From Xylogone sp. PMI_703 (lineage: Eukaryota > Ascomycota > Leotiomycetes), in assembly GCA_021399445.1 (NCBI GenBank), contig JAJTUQ010000010.1:372001-436000 (forward strand): DNA of 64,000 bases, given 5' to 3'. The notes below the pieces were generated by a model. That model was not told where the DNA came from. It saw nothing but the letters and a program-made list of their open reading frames with translations, and did not search any database. Both the position numbers and the translations under genes were made by a program. Below, in pieces: positions 43,653 to 55,514 of this stretch. The stretch's first letter is position 1, and each line of letters starts with the position of its first letter.

Positions 43653-46380
43653 ATGGCTAACGACGACGACGTATCCCCAGGTATTCGGCTTGATAAGAAG
43701 GTACGATTTCCTCTGTTGACCCCTGCGTGGCAAGTTCCAAGAATTTGATATTTGGCCCCATGTTACTGCTCACGGCTTCTTTCATCGCACAATGAGAGCT
43801 GATGGTACTCGTTATATAATTATAGTGTGAGATTTGCTCCCGGTGTTTTTCCAGGTCAGAACATTTGGCTCGGCACCGCCGGACGCGTATGTAATACCAT
43901 ATCTTCCTTTGTGCCATGCTATCTCGTTAACTTGGATCCTTCCTACAGACACGAAAGAGAAACCTTTTCCCTGCCCATATTGTGGGAGATCTTTTCAGCG
44001 AGCCGACGTGAAATCAGTTCACGTTAAAAAGTGTCATGCAGCCCCGTTGGATCGCTCTGAGGGAGATGCAGGCAGAGAGGGCTCAATGCGAAGACGTGTT
44101 CGCATGGCATGTGAGGGCTGTCGTAAACGGAAAATGCGCTGTGATGGAAAGAAACCATGCGCTCCATGCCAATCAGCAGGTTGCGTTTGCCATTACAGAG
44201 CATTGGCGACGGCGTCAACTGATTCGGGTCCTTCTTCACCTGCTGATGGCTCGAACGAAGGATATCCTAATCCATCCATCAGCGACTTTAATTCTATAGA
44301 TGAAAATAATGAGCAATCAAACTCGCTTTCTTTCGCAATACAGCTCTCTAGTCCAGATGATGAGTCCTCACTTACCGGAGGCATGGACTCGCTGCAGAAC
44401 ACCGATGAAGCGGCACTTCCTTTAGGGTTTCAAGGGCAAACAACAATATCCGTCGTAGACGGGAGTACCAGTAGTGGACCCGATCTATCCCTTTCCCAGG
44501 ATAACGTAATATATCCTTTTCCCGATGTGAGTGATACGAACGCTGTTTGGCAGATGCCCACGATGGTAGGAATTCCAGTCGATATTTTGTACGTCCCAGT
44601 TAACCAAACTAAAATATACCCAGAGTAGCCAATTTTGGTTTGACGGAGCCGATTATGCTTGGAGTGAAGGTCTCTTCAATTTGAATTCGCCAATTTTGGA
44701 TCCTGTACTTCCATCCTCAATGCAGGACCTGACTGCTACCATGCAAGAATACTTTGACCAAAAGTCACGAGCACCTTCTCCATCACTCAATAAAGCCAGC
44801 AAAATGTGGTATTCATCTCCACCAAACTTGTACAACCACGATAAAGACATTCTCAAAGTCTTTTTGAGAATCTTCCGAAGACATATACCAGAGACGTTTT
44901 CCCTTTTCAAAGACTCTACCGTTGGTCGTAAAACTCGAGCTGAATACACCCTCGCGATGGCGGCCACGGGTGGACTGTTCTGTACCGTGCCTGGCAGCGC
45001 TGAGGTTGCCAGATCGATGTATAACGACGCCCGGAGGCTTCTGCTAGCTTCAGTATGTCTTTCTTTTCTAAAGCTACTGCTGGGAGGCTAACATAATACA
45101 GTTCAACGCTTCAGCTACCCCAAACGACTTCTCAAGTCCAGAGGAGAAACTAGTCATAGTCAAGACTGTAAGTTGCGTTCCATCTTTGATTGTAGCTCTC
45201 AACGAGGGGCTCTTATATTGATGCTAGATAGTTCATTCTTTTGGAACTCTATGGGCTTTGTAGCGGCGATAAGAGAAGTTATGAGTTTGTGGAAGCTTTT
45301 CATGGAAATTTAATACATGTACGTTTACGTTCCCCCCTCGCATTGTAAGCTGTGAAGCGAATTTTCTAATATCGGCTCAGTCAATACAAGAATATAGCTA
45401 CTCTTGTAAGATATCTACATCGTATATTGGAAAAGAGAATGACGGCTTTCGGTAGGTACTTCTCCTCTTCTTTTCTGAGAAATCCTACTAGCTAACACAT
45501 TATAACTACCCAAAGACTGCTTGAAGCTCTTTACATTCTTGACTGCTACCGGGTCATTATCATGCAACAGCCCCCATCCTTATCATGGCAACATGTCGAC
45601 TCGTTTGCCCAGTCTCTTTCTCCTAGCAGCCAAATATCCAAGTTGCACCAACTCGTGGCAGAACTTACAGACGGGCGCAACTTTTCTCTAGGCAATGTCT
45701 TCAATGGATCTAGCCTTGCTAGCTTGGCATTTCTCAGTGTATACTTGTGGCCTGTAATCTTTCCACGTCAGAGCAGCCATGGTACCGATAACATCCTTGT
45801 GGAAAGTCTCTCTTTATGGAAAAGAGACTTTGTGGAGTTGGCTTGCGATACCTGGCTTCGGTCCCTAGGCCAGACGCAGGATACATCTCACCGTACTGTT
45901 TACCACATGTTAAATATCATGCTCCATGCAAACCTTACTGTTCTACAAAGTTTCGCACATTCGGTGCCCGGATCTGCCGCACGGGATCCGAAGAAAAGCC
46001 TAGCAGCTAGAGAAATTCATGCATGGACACAAGAAAGACATTACGAAATCGCTTGTTGGCATGCCGAACACATTATCACCTCAATTGAGGCAGCATTCAC
46101 GACTCCCGTGAACAGGACAGAGCTGCAAAGCTCGCAGCCTGCATCGCGACCATCGTCCTTAACTAGGGAGCCACGATGCCTACCCTTCGAGGCACCACAT
46201 GTCCCTTACTCAATCTATTACGCTACGCTCGTTCTTTGGTGCGGTGCCGTGATACAAGAAAGTCCCGTTTCTTCTGTGGCGTCTGCCCAGGGCCCAATAG
46301 CAAGGGGTGAACGGATTCTGTCCCTGCACAAAGCACATATTGCTCAGCTTTTGGCACGTGTACTAAATGAGGTTAAATAA
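43653..46380 (+). CDS. Transcription factor with two C2H2 fingers plus Zn2Cys6
   Basis: Seven exons: 43653-43700, 43826-43886, 43949-44565, 44624-45052, 45102-45167, 45232-45318 and 45391-45455 joined to a last exon 45516-46380 (eight segments in all), giving 745 residues. The start MANDDDVSPGIRLDKK is followed by finger 1 (CEICSRCFSRSEHLARH, then RRTH; residues 17-37), finger 2 (CPYCGRSFQRADVKSVH, then VKKCH; 45-66) and a Zn2Cys6 cluster (ACEGCRKRKMRC ... CAPCQSAGCVC; 91-117). The fungal-specific transcription factor domain follows (LLELYGLCSGDKRSYEF, RLLEALYILDCYRV). The finger-1 exon is only 61 nt and is easily missed by automated annotation. It probably controls the surrounding enzyme genes. 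The frame stays open past the TAA at 46378 (see findings). Confidence 0.87.
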
Positions 46381-46666
46381 AGAGCAGCCCAGCGGTTGTA
46401 TGATCTTGAGGGGGACTCGACAGAAGTAGAGTCGAGTGGCATTTTACTGATAGGCAGACAAAGAACTGCATTATCCCAATATATAAAACGGTATACAGCA
46501 ATATCACATGATTCGGCTGTCGACTTTAATAGAATTCCTCACTGTCTACAAGACCTTGCCTTCCTTGATGAGCATCTTCTATTACTAACTAACCGTGATT
46601 ATCCGCTGAGTCATCGTCTATCTAGGCTCTAGATATACCTCTTTTAAGTCTCTCAGGCATTGCGAT

Positions 46667-47445
46667 TTAGCCATCATATGAATATTTCTCCACCTTTTTC
46701 AACAGCTTCGTAAAAGTGTTATCCCCATACAATCTCAGTAATTTCTCATACTTCTCAGGCGAAGCTGCCTGAACCCATTTCAGCTTAGCAGCTTCATAGA
46801 AATCCCAATATGTCGCTGGAGTCAGAGCGTTAGCAATTAGTGTTTATGTGTCATGTATAATCATGATCTAGAAGACTCACGTTCATTCGACCCATCGTCA
46901 TTCTTTAGCCTTTCTCTAAGACGTGAAAATCTCTCCCTGATCAAATTCAGTAGGGTCTCTTCTCCTTTCCCTAAAACTTCCATAACATCTTTGAGCTCGC
47001 ATTCCATGTCTTCTTCTCGAGTCCTCTTGAAGAACTCTTTACTCCCGTCGCTAGGATCAAGGCAGTTCTCGTAGACATCATTGACAATCCAAGGGTAGAT
47101 TCCCTGGCCTGCCATCGATGGATGTTCAAAGCCGACATCTCTGAGGTGTTTGTACCCCATTTCCTCTGTGAAGCGCTCATTGAGGAGGTGAGCAATAGGT
47201 GTTGAGTCGTTGAGTGCTTTGTAGTTAGGGCCGAGGATCTCAATTATGGGGACCGTGGCATCCAACCCAGTCATATCCGTGAAGAGTTCTTCACATTTTG
47301 GTTTAATGGCAGGGTATGAGAGCTTAACTGTTGTATATGGAATTCCTTTGTAGTTGAGTGCGAAGCGGGTGCACCAGCAAGCAGGTGACCACGGCTTTGG
47401 TCCAGAGAGGTCGTAGAAACGGACCGAAGGCTCGGGCGTAGGCAT
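46667..47445 (-). CDS. Glutathione S-transferase-like protein
   Basis: Two exons, 47445-46881 and 46815-46667 (65-nt intron), give 237 residues. The N-terminal thioredoxin-like GST domain reads VRFYDLSGPKPWSPACWCTRF, NYKGIPYTTVKLSYP and ATVPIIEI, and the C-terminal half is helical (GIYPWIVNDVYENCLDP, YWDFYEAAKLKW). This corresponds to the fungal GST_N_3 and UreG-unrelated Ure2-like branch found in detoxification and metabolite clusters. Glutathione conjugation or isomerisation, for instance of a ring-cleavage product, is possible. It ends 286 bp after the stop of the C2H2 regulator gene on the opposite strand and may mark the right edge of the cluster. Confidence 0.8.
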
Positions 47446-49872
47446 TTTCTATAAGAGGATGCTGGATGTGGCTTTGTTAATCGATTAATGGGGAGAGAGA
47501 ACTGAGGCTACAGGAAAGGCTATATACAAAGGAATTAGCTGGAGCCTAGGATCACATGACCCTACAACATTTTCTCTCCAAAAACTACTGGGTGAGAACT
47601 GAAGAAATTTATCAAGAGGAGAAATATTTTCTATTTAGACCCAGGCATTGTTGCGGCGTTGTGTTACTATTATTAGCCTCTCATTGAACCCCACCCGGTA
47701 TCACCCCGGGTTTAATTATCACACAAGTTCCCACCCAAAGTATATTCCAGCTAGGCATCCATAGCATATTGAATCATCTGGTAACACTAAAGCTCCGCTT
47801 CTCCCAGTACTTTTATGTCAGGAACCACAAATCCCTATATTAACCTTCTCCTGCTCCATTCTCAACCGTCCCCCAGCCGAGCTCTTGCAACCTCACCTCT
47901 TCCAGAGACCAGCGATGACATAACTTCTATCGAGAATTTAATTGAGTTATCTGCTTTTCCCTTAACCCCTTTATGACGGACTCAGAGTCGAGGTTTGATA
48001 TTACATAAGCCATTGTTTCGAGCGCTCAAAGTCTTGGCGCCTCCCCCTTTCCCCTTAGCGGCATTTCTTCTATACATACGCTACACAGGACAAAACAAAG
48101 GACCAAGAGCTGTGTTATAAGCTCGAATAAGTAGAGCATACTCGAATACAGCGGTCCCAATGGAGCAGTGGCTTAGTCGCGCATGGAGATGCGGACTAAA
48201 AGATGTGACCATGAGGTGCTCGATCAACGATGCCTTTGCCTCCCGCCTTGTATTCGGAGCTCTCGTGCTTTAACGAACTTCTAAGCGCCCCAACTGGGCA
48301 CTTCTAAGGTAACCATGCGGCGTTCATGGAGCCGGATTTCGAAAAAATCAGTTCGCCTGGTTTTTCTATGGTCAACGTGTTCTAGCTTGCTAGGCGCGGC
48401 ACCTTGAGTTTTTGCTGGTCGAGATGTTGATGGCATCTATTTTTTTCTTTTTTTTACTGATAGAATATCATCTCTATATGCTTTTACTACTATAATTAGA
48501 TTACCTTCATTGTGTTGTGTTATACTCGTTCACTCGTTCATAGATTTAAAATTAATATGGAAGACATTGCATAGGCACAATGCTTCGACTAAATACTTCG
48601 ACGTCTAATGGCAACGTCAATGATCACAACTACTCTGATAATAGTCTCTTGTATGAACGATTTCAAAGTGTCTTTTGTATTTCTAGATTCACAGCCCCTT
48701 ATGTAGCTTTTATGTGCAAAAAGGGTGTATTCAATATTATTGCGTGAGGTTCATTGGACAGGGCGAAGCCTGATATACCAGACGAGCAACTCTGTTGAGC
48801 TATACGGACACTGATTCATCAACACGGGAGTTCACGAAAATTGAGTATCAGCACGATTAAGCAATCATGGATCTATAACAGAGGAAGATTATCAAGTTTG
48901 CCTCCTCCAGAGCTGCCCATAGATTCATCTATTAGTGTGGACTACGAGATCGTATGGAGATCACAAGACTAGGCCAATCAAATTCACCAGAATTCGGACA
49001 ACGATATAGATCCAATGACGAGACTACGTATGCCTATCGAAATAAAGTCAAATACTGCCTAATGAAGTCGAATTTAAGTTGCGGGCATATGTACATGATG
49101 GATCCAGCGCACCCTGTACTCATCTTACATGTGGAGAACCTTGTAAAAAATTACTTTACTAGGAATATGTTGATCAGCCTGTATGGAAAGACCGGGCGTA
49201 GAATGTTGTAGCGAATGAGACTGAGCTAGATTATATAATTCTAACCAATTAAACTGGAAACTACAAATGATATTCGGGATGAGAATGTTTACAACTATCC
49301 ACGTCACTGTGTGATAAATTATTCCTATATTTCTCCTGTGCGGAGTATTGTTCTATCGTTCTGGTATCTCCGTATTGAAGTCACAGTATGCCGTCCTCCG
49401 TAAAAGCCGTGTGGCTAAGCGGCCTCTCGTGGCTGATGACATCACCAACATATTTGTTATGATATTGCTAAGTGCCAGAGCCTCGTGGGAGATGAGGAAT
49501 AATGAGAAATAAAGGAGGCGTCCCGTGGGCTTCGTCTGGTAGTTCTGGTGGTGGATCGCGGATTGGCGTAGAACTCCTCCGCCTGGTTCGCTCGCGTAGG
49601 TTTTGATGTGGAATCATTGTCAGATTCTCTCATGCGCCGAGCAATCACAGCCCAGCAACAGGACGCAAGCCGTTCCAAATCTTCCGTGCACTGCCATTCT
49701 GATGATAGCTAACAGGTAAGCTGCTCATTTCTAGCTGTTTTCGACGAGCTTTAATTACTCGTGAGCACGTCAGCGTCAGTTCCATCTCAGTTCAACTCTT
49801 TCCCATCACATCTTCGACATAATAAGCAATATACACAATACACAATAGATTATACACTTTAACTCCATCACA
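47446..49872. other. Long intergenic region
   Basis: 2.4 kb without a supported gene. A CCACCCGGTATCACCCCGGG-like C-rich stretch lies near 47690. A sequence near 48152-48240 resembles the 5' half of a tRNA but does not fold. Frames here are short and not protein-like. The right end holds the CT-rich promoter of the gene at 49873. Confidence 0.5.
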
Positions 49873-51258
49873 ATGCCTAATGAGACGGCAGTTAGGGAAG
49901 CAATTCTAGCAGCCGCGGCTGAGAACTCGACTCTTCTCGTGAAGCTCTCATCCACAAGCGATGCCCCCAGTCTTCTCGCAGCACACAACGTCCGTCTAAA
50001 TCATCTGCGCGACGCCGTGACGTCTGAAGCCAGTTCCGTAGATCAGCTCAAAGACGACGTCGACACCAATTCTAAGCGACATAAGAAGTACAATTCTGTC
50101 GCTCGAAAATTCTTCTACCGTGCAACCAACAACTTAAGCAAATTCGAATCCAAAGCCAGTGATGCGGAGCGCGAATACTTTTCGACTTTAGCGAAGAGAA
50201 GTAAGGCAGAGGAACGGCTCGAGCATCTCCGACGAGACTACCATGAAGCAGTCGAGGCTCAGAAGCCTCTAGAGACGGCCGCGAAGGAACACGAAGAAGT
50301 GCATGGGAAGATCGACAAACTTTATGACAGACTCTTCACTGGACCTACTCCAGGCTTTGTGACCGAGGATCAACGCGAAAATGGTTATTATGCGGCCAAG
50401 GATAAGAACGAAGAGACGAAGCAGAAGATCCTCGGCACCAGACGGGCAGTGAAGGTGCTGGAAGTCGCACAGACAAGCGTCACCCGGGCACTGGCTCAGT
50501 TGGACTATGCGAAGAGAGACGCCCAGGATAGCTGGTTGTTTTTAGACGATACAAAATATGCACTGAGGCGAAGTGATGAAAGGATTTCTCATGCGTTGCT
50601 CGCCGTGAACCGTGCCGAGGAGCATCTGAGCCCCATGTCATCAGAAATGGAATCAACAATGCGAGCCATCGTTGCAGATTTTGGGGCCTCCACGAGCATC
50701 AGCGAGAACTTCTTTTCTAAGAGCAGCATAATTACCGCAATCACATACTCGCAGGACAGATTGACAGGCACTGTCGACAAGATCAAGCAATTTATCGAAC
50801 TGGCCAAACGGAGAGAAAAGGACGGACTCGTCGAAATCAGGGTTACGGCGAGAAACATGGAAGACAGCAGACAGGAACTAGAGTTCTACAGGAGATATAT
50901 CTTTGAAAGGGTCGCGGGATTTGGGGAAGCAGCGCCTGCATATAATGAGGCACCAGCATATCACGAGTGCTGTGATCGAGCAGATTCATTCTGCTTCCTA
51001 GCCCAAGATACACACAACCACGAGCACGAAATTGATCATCAGTTTGAGCAGATGCCGGAGGAACCAATACCTGACTATGAGAATCTCGTGAACAAATACC
51101 ACCCACCGGGAGAAAAGCAATTATATGCTGCCCCCGCATATTCTGCCGGGGAAGCTTCCTCTGCTCCAAATTATGCTGGGGAATCCTCGGCAGTTGGTCA
51201 TGGAGAGCCTTCTTCGGGCTTTAGCCATACAATGCCAAACAATGGTATTGCTGCTTAA
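49873..51258 (+). CDS. Coiled-coil fungal protein of unknown function
   Basis: Single exon of 461 residues. Residues about 35-130 and 185-335 are highly charged with heptad-like patterning (DAEREYFSTLAKRSKAEERL, TRRAVKVLEVAQTSVTRAL), indicating long coiled coils. The tail (about 350-461) is low in complexity and rich in Pro, Ala, Tyr and Ser (APAYNEAPAYHE, LYAAPAYSAGEASSAP). There is no membrane segment or catalytic motif. Related intronless coiled-coil proteins with Pro/Gly-rich tails are common in ascomycetes; their function is unknown. The tail contains HECCDRADSFCF, an odd Cys-rich insertion that could be an unspliced segment, although the frame stays open. Confidence 0.7.
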   Translation: MPNETAVREAILAAAAENSTLLVKLSSTSDAPSLLAAHNVRLNHLRDAVTSEASSVDQLKDDVDTNSKRHKKYNSVARKFFYRATNNLSKFESKASDAEREYFSTLAKRSKAEERLEHLRRDYHEAVEAQKPLETAAKEHEEVHGKIDKLYDRLFTGPTPGFVTEDQRENGYYAAKDKNEETKQKILGTRRAVKVLEVAQTSVTRALAQLDYAKRDAQDSWLFLDDTKYALRRSDERISHALLAVNRAEEHLSPMSSEMESTMRAIVADFGASTSISENFFSKSSIITAITYSQDRLTGTVDKIKQFIELAKRREKDGLVEIRVTARNMEDSRQELEFYRRYIFERVAGFGEAAPAYNEAPAYHECCDRADSFCFLAQDTHNHEHEIDHQFEQMPEEPIPDYENLVNKYHPPGEKQLYAAPAYSAGEASSAPNYAGESSAVGHGEPSSGFSHTMPNNGIAA

Positions 51259-52287
51259 TTCTAATATTTCCTTTGTATTTGTCGAATATCATTATACCCA
51301 GAATGTACTATAGTTATATAGTGGAGTTTATGGAGTGTGCTAGTCAATAGGGTTCGAACGGCGAACGAACAGTATTGTCAACATAGAGCTTTATTTTAAA
51401 ATATAATCTTTATTCAGAAGACTTTTATTGTGATTCTTTAGGTGTATCCTTTGATGATCTGTATCTCTAGCATGGTATAATTGTTAAACATAATTCTACT
51501 AATCTTGGTTATGCGACGATGTCCCAATGGCTTTAGTTCATCTAGATTAGTGCTCCGTTTTGCACACATGAGAAATCCATATGGATGGAGTAATAAATCC
51601 GAAGCCAACGTATAGCTCTACTTAAAGCTGATCCTGATTAATCTTACATCTGACAGGGAATGAAAACGCATGGAATAGATTCATTGAAAGCATACCCGAG
51701 TTCGTAATACAGCACTTCGATACATGCGAATGACATCATCAGCCGCGAAGAATGTAGAACAAGTCAGCCCCAGTCGACTGGAGTCTAGATTCCATTGTAG
51801 ATGTTCTAATTCTATTTAAGAAACAACAAAGCTATGAAGCTTAACTCATTTCCTCGAGTTTATTGTTCAAAGGCTAGCAATTTAATATTCTTACTAATTA
51901 TACAAACTGCGCTTGCGCCTTGGTGCGGTTTTTCGATGCTGCGAGCGGCCCTGACAGACAGTCCAATAGGATTAGATCAAGTTGATACATGTATGAAATA
52001 ATCAATTGCCTTAGTTTGATTACGTAAAAGTTAAAATCACGTCAGTAAGGATCTATGATGTTTTTACAGGAATATATTTCCATATGTATACATGGCGAGC
52101 ATCGAGGATGGAGGGGTTGACTTTATTAAGCACGCCAAGTTCCCCGCAGAAGAACAAGAGGAACCTTCTCGTATTTAACAAATTTCAGGATCACATCATC
52201 GATCGCATTTAATAATCTATCCAACTGCGTAGCTGCTACATTTTATCCAACATCCTATCAAGATTAATATTCCAGAACAGGACAACC
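51259..52287. other. Intergenic region
   Basis: AT-rich region without supported genes. The right end contains the promoter of the oxidoreductase at 52288. No repeat or RNA gene recognised. Confidence 0.55.
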
Positions 52288-53424
52288 ATGGTCAAGATAT
52301 TTGCGTACGTATGGCCATACTCATTCAATAAACATGCAGACTTGCTAACTCATGTCCACAGGCTTGGAGTGACGGGATATATTGGCGGGGATGCGCTCTA
52401 CGCAATTGCCCAAGCACATCCGGATTACGAAATCACCGCCCTCGTTCGTAACTCCGACAAGGCCGCTCTTGTGACAAAAGAATATCCAGGGATACGGATA
52501 GTTCAAGGCGACTTGGATAACGATACCATTATTACTGAAGAGGCGGCAAAGGCTGATATTGTATGCCGTACGTAGCTCGATCGATACCATCGTATTTTTT
52601 TTACCTTCACTGACTGATACTCTGAAAAAGATTTTGCTGACGCGGATCATCCTGGCGCCGCAAAAGCAATTGTTCAAGGCCTTCTGAAAGCTCCGACTAT
52701 TGGTTATTATATACACACTTCTGGAACAGGTATACTCGTGATAGATGACATTGAGTCCAACTCATATGGTGCACCGTCTGAGAAGATCTATGATGACTAT
52801 GACGGCGTGTCTGAGGTTACTAGTCTACGAGATTCGGCCTGGCACCGCGAAGTGGATAAGATCGTTCTTCACGCCGGAACAGAACACTTTTCGCACATCA
52901 AAACTGCCATAGTCTGCCCGCCAACGATTTATGGTCCAGGCCGCGGCCCAGGTAACCAGCGCAGTCACCAAGCTTACGAACTGTCTCGTGCTACTCTTAC
53001 CCGTGGGCGTGGTTTCACGGTTAATGCAGGACTCGCCAAATGGTGTGAAGTTCACGTCCATGATCTCAGTGATCTCTATGTTCGACTCGTGGAGGAAGCC
53101 GTCAAGGGTGGTGGACGTGCAACATGGGGATCAGATGGATATTATTTCGCCGAAAACGGAGAGTTCGTCTGGGGTGACATCGCGAAGGAGGTTGCTGAAG
53201 TGGCATACAAAAAGGGAATGATCAAGACCCCCGAAATAGATCAGGTGTCTGTTGAAGAGGCCAACACGTTTTCTCCATCCGGCGCAGCCTTGTGGGGCAC
53301 AAATTCTAGATCAAGAGCTATCAGAGGCCGGAAATTGCTGGGTTGGAACCCAACTGGAAAGTCGCTGAGAGAAGAGCTACCGGGTATCGTGGAGTTGGAA
53401 GCAAAGCGCCTAAAGTTGATTTGA
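52288..53424 (+). CDS. Atypical SDR / NAD(P)-dependent epimerase-like protein
   Basis: Three exons: 52288-52304, 52362-52567 and 52631-53424, giving 338 residues. The 17-nt first exon supplies MVKIF and joins to give the Rossmann motif GVTGYIGG (residues 8-15). Further hallmarks are ITALVRNSDKAALV, the segment IVQGDLDN, and CPPTIYGPGRGPGN. This is the fungal extended/atypical SDR group related to NmrA and epimerases, annotated in many genomes as NAD-dependent epimerase/dehydratase or nucleoside-diphosphate-sugar epimerase. The classical YxxxK is not obvious, so the chemistry is uncertain and a binding or regulatory role is possible. It is not adjacent to related enzymes. Confidence 0.85.
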
Positions 53425-55216
53425 GTACGATCGGAGCCTGATGTAAAGAGGTGGATGGCACCACAAAAGTTAGCTACCATATTATTGTACTAGGATGCTT
53501 CATTACTTACATGACACACTTTTCTTTCGTACTAAAAGCGATTTCTTTGTTTTTGCACATCTCTGTGGAACTCTAGCTTTGGGAATTGTTATCAAGTCGA
53601 ATAATATGACTATAGCTTGATTTGAGATAAACCCGCTCCCTTCTAGTGTTTTCAATTGTAAGGAACTCACGACGAATAACCCACATTTGGTATTGATTAG
53701 AAAAAGATAGAGAGCTAAGGAGATCTTTAGATGCTGCTCAAGTTGAAGCGTCTGTAACACATGGCCCCAAACTAAGATATGCTAGGCCAATGCAAGAGAA
53801 CAATTGTAGAGATGTTTCTATGTTGGGAAGGGATGGATACATCCTAGCGCACCAGCCTCTTTCCACTCGCGGCTGATAGAACTCTCATTTTTAGTTTTAG
53901 ACTTTGTTCCCAATATGCAGTACGTATAGATGCAACCGTACGGGCCACCTTTTTGGAATCAATTTCTAGCTTCTACTGCCATGATCCATAGTAAGATTCC
54001 TTTTGTCAAACACGTAGCTCTAGTCACTACCTTACAAACCTTCATAGCTGGCCCAAATCTCGCTGGCTCTTAGGCCTAAAATAAGGTGTAGTATTTCTAA
54101 ACTGAATGTAAATTTTGAATAGTTGCCTTCTGATAGTATATTTTAGCCATATTCAAAGGGAACTTTAATTAGCACGTAACTAGGCTAGTATTGATTTAAG
54201 ATTTCAATAGTGATTTGTCCCCTCGAGCGTGAAGGGGACCTAATTCCGATATGATACTTCGCCAAGGCTCTTGAGATACATTGTCTTAGATAAATATATC
54301 GATATTGAATGGCCAAGAGATTTGTGTTTTAGATGCTAAAAGCCACAATATCTAATTTTAAGACCATTTTCTAGAAACAGTCCCACTTGATTTTTTTCTA
54401 CGCCCATCTGCCATTGAACAGAGCACGCATAGCTAAAGCCACATTATTAAGCTTCATGTACAAGAGTACAATTGAGGTTAGCTCCAACTGCAGAAACAAA
54501 ATTTTTGAGGCGAGGAGATGATTCGATGCATCTCAGCCTCTGACAGCAGGGTGCTTCATCACATTTACTGAAGGAAGTTAGCTTATAGGTACGCCTGACG
54601 TAAGCTAGAGGCCATTCCGAGAATACGGAAAGGAAAAGGTTCGCAGATAGTAGCCATTGGCTTCCACACCTCCGTTTTCGATTCACTTCATGGGGGCCGT
54701 TTTACCACGTAGTCTCACGTGTGGTTGGTTTCTCCCAATCGCTCCAAATGGTACTAACAGATTCAGGATTGGAATTCCCTTTTCAGCTATTCCCGCTGAT
54801 TATTCATGGGAGAGTAATCGCTGCGACTCTATTACTCTAGGAATTAATTAAAATATCAAGTTAGTGCTTGCTGTTACTGTAACGAAAATGGTACAATTGC
54901 TGGCCAGACCTGAATCACCGGATTGAGCAGTCACGAGACATAGAAGAGACCACTTGTTCAGTGTGTTGCACATAACGCGTCCGATACCTGTACTTGCCTT
55001 TCACAAAGCCCGATTGTGGCATCGCAGCGTCGCATTTCGGCCTGATCTAGCGGAGTAAATTCCCGTTTGAGGCACCAAAAAAGAAGCGCCGAGACTCGAA
55101 ACCGACTAAATTAAACAGTAGATATCACTTAAGCTTCCTATTATTCCTAGCAGCTTTAAGGCTGAGCTAGGTGATAATTCTCCATCAACCAGCGCTTTAC
55201 TTTAGATGACTTGACA

Positions 55217-55244
55217 GGCCAGGGGTGTAAGCTCACCCCTGGCC
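55217..55244. promoter_or_regulatory. Perfect inverted repeat with paired AGGGG elements
   Basis: Arms GGCCAGGGGTG and CACCCCTGGCC (11 bp, perfect) flank the 6-nt spacer TAAGCT. Each arm carries AGGGG, the core of fungal stress-response elements, in inverted orientation. It lies about 400 bp upstream of the chitinase ATG. It may bind a zinc-finger regulator as a dyad. Confidence 0.5.
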
Positions 55245-55505
55245 CAGCGGCCCTTTTCTCACAAGATCATGTGTGGAATATATTGCACACATTCTTCTTC
55301 AGGGAAGGTGGCATTGCTCTAGATACTGGAATCTCTGCGCAACGTTGTATGTCTCCCCTTGCCTCCGGTATACCGGCCATGAAGACCAAAAACGGCCATT
55401 AAAGATGGGATGAGGACCCCGGCAGTCAGAATTGCGCCGGTAACCTTCTTCGAAAAAGCCCCGAGTAAGCACTTCTTACGAGTTCAGGTGAGGCCCACGA
55501 ATATG

Positions 55506-55514
55506 TATATATAG
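55506..55514 (+). promoter_or_regulatory. TATA box of the chitinase gene
   Basis: TATATATAG stands 131 nt before the chitinase start codon, followed by a pyrimidine-rich leader with a run of T just before the ATG region. A strong TATA plus T/C-rich leader suits a highly inducible gene. Confidence 0.55.

Noticed and set aside
26690..47445. Secondary-metabolite cluster with a PKS, NRPS or terpene synthase backbone
   Set aside because: No backbone enzyme motif was seen on either strand in this range, so a catabolic or tailoring cluster is preferred.
48152..48240. tRNA-like stretch with TGGCTTAGTCG and CTCGATCAAC
   Set aside because: Stems do not pair and the B box is poor; at most a decayed fragment.
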